Below are positions 5,587 through 6,029 of a stretch of DNA of 6,029 bases, one piece after another; the first letter of the stretch is position 1; each line of letters begins with the position of its first letter. Both the position numbers and the translations under genes were made by a program. The DNA lies in contig CAMLLA010000267.1 of assembly GCA_946480525.1 (NCBI GenBank), positions 1 through 6,029 on the forward strand, in the 5' to 3' direction. This DNA is from an uncultured Asticcacaulis sp. GTDB taxonomy: Bacteria; Pseudomonadota; Alphaproteobacteria; Caulobacterales; Caulobacteraceae. The notes beneath the pieces are model-generated. The model saw only the letters and a list, made by a program, of their open reading frames with translations. It searched no databases and was not told where the DNA came from.

Positions 5587-5892
5587 CATAGGAGATTGGA
5601 GCGGGCGAAGTCGGCTTTCGCTGCGGAGGTGAAATCTGAAGATCCGCGCTATGCCGGCGGGAGACCCGCGCCTTCGTACCCCTGTGTCTTATTGGTTGAG
5701 CGTGTAGGCGTCTGCTTACCGGAGAGGTGGCTGGCCAGGGCGAGATTTCCGCATATTTAAGTAGTTAATAATTAAGGGTAAAATAAGCATTTTTCTCACA
5801 GAGGTGTTATTTTACTTGGTACTATTTTAAGTGAAACTCCCGCCGCTGATGCCGCATAAGGCGAGCTGATCAGATATAAAACGGAGGACACT
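5587..5892. other. Intergenic region with AT-rich core; no supported gene
   Basis: This 306-bp stretch holds no ORF with a credible start. Near its left end, GCGAAG (5605-5610) can pair with CTTTCGC (5615-5621) apart from one bulged T. That hairpin may end the small-protein operon, but no T-run follows. From about 5752 to 5832 the DNA becomes strikingly AT-rich (runs such as TTAATAATTAAGG and TAAAATAAGC), unlike the rest of the window. This is a likely place for the promoter of the gene at 5893, though no clear -35/-10 pair is found. GCTGAT occurs at 5845-5850 and again at 5865-5870, the second overlapping the palindrome CTGATCAG (5866-5873). These could be operator half-sites, weakly supported. 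Confidence 0.4.
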
Positions 5893-6029
5893 ATGACCAT
5901 AGGTACACGCATTCCGGACCGTCCTGGCGAAGAGCCGGAAGAAGCTACTGCCGGACAAGCCTACGCAATCATCGAGGCTGGTGCCATAACGGTTCTCAAG
6001 AGAACATATACCGCCCCGGATCCGCGGCC
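5893..6029 (+). CDS. Unrecognised protein, N-terminal 45 codons only (runs off the window)
   Basis: The ATG at 5893 is preceded by GGAGG (5883-5887) at a 5-nt spacing, which supports a real start. The frame remains open to the right edge. The visible residues begin MTIGTRIPDRPGEEPEEA and continue with AYAIIEAGAITVLKRTY. The N-terminus is acidic and Pro/Glu-rich with no signal peptide or membrane helix, so a cytoplasmic protein is likely. Too little is present to assign a family. The AT-rich upstream DNA and separate SD suggest that it begins its own transcription unit. Confidence 0.6.
   Translation, partial: MTIGTRIPDRPGEEPEEATAGQAYAIIEAGAITVLKRTYTAPDPR

Noticed and set aside
5596..5760. Open frame after the 43-aa gene with TTG (5596) or GTG (5629) starts
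   Set aside because: The SD-like sequences are only 0-1 nt from the start codons, too close to work, and the product has no pattern expected of a real protein.
5743..5775. Several TTAA words suggesting CtrA binding
   Set aside because: The spacings are 3, 4 and 11 nt, not the 7 nt of the TTAA-N7-TTAA site. They reflect general AT-richness.

Overview
The window looks like chromosomal DNA from a GC-rich alphaproteobacterium, probably of the Caulobacterales (Asticcacaulis/Caulobacter-like). This rests on three things: the strong G/C bias at third codon positions, a CckA-type PAS-plus-DHp signalling protein, and one intergenic promoter candidate that fits the Caulobacter housekeeping consensus. 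The genus is inference; no rRNA, tRNA or other marker gene is present. I see no transposase, phage gene, CRISPR array, tRNA or rRNA.

Layout. Positions 1-76 are a perfect 30-bp inverted repeat of the kind dispersed between genes. It lies just downstream of a 917-aa minus-strand gene (129-2882). That gene encodes a membrane-anchored protein with three PAS-like regions, a long coiled coil built partly of 56-residue repeats, and a C-terminal histidine-kinase dimerisation domain. The phosphoacceptor His of that domain is replaced by Gln, and no ATPase domain follows. A second minus-strand unit (4037 down to 3132) pairs a 24-aa single-helix membrane peptide with a 272-aa multi-pass membrane protein, and a hairpin follows the second stop codon. 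The 170-bp divergent intergenic region (4038-4207) holds a good candidate promoter for the plus-strand gene at 4208-5116. This gene encodes a hydroxypyruvate-isomerase-like TIM-barrel protein with a Tat-type signal peptide.

Downstream on the plus strand are two very small hydrophilic proteins, 80 aa (5203-5445) and 43 aa (5455-5586), in an apparent two-gene operon. The Shine-Dalgarno (SD) sequence of the first lies inside a perfect 13-bp hairpin. That hairpin may be the terminator of the isomerase gene, a translational switch, or both. About 300 bp of non-coding DNA with an AT-rich core (5587-5892) follows, and then an unrecognised gene that runs off the right edge (5893 onward).

Functionally the window is a set of short independent units: a signalling scaffold, an envelope pair, an exported sugar-isomerase-like enzyme and small stress-type proteins. 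No single pathway connects them. The most unusual items are the degenerate kinase, the hairpin enclosing an SD, and the tiny membrane peptide.
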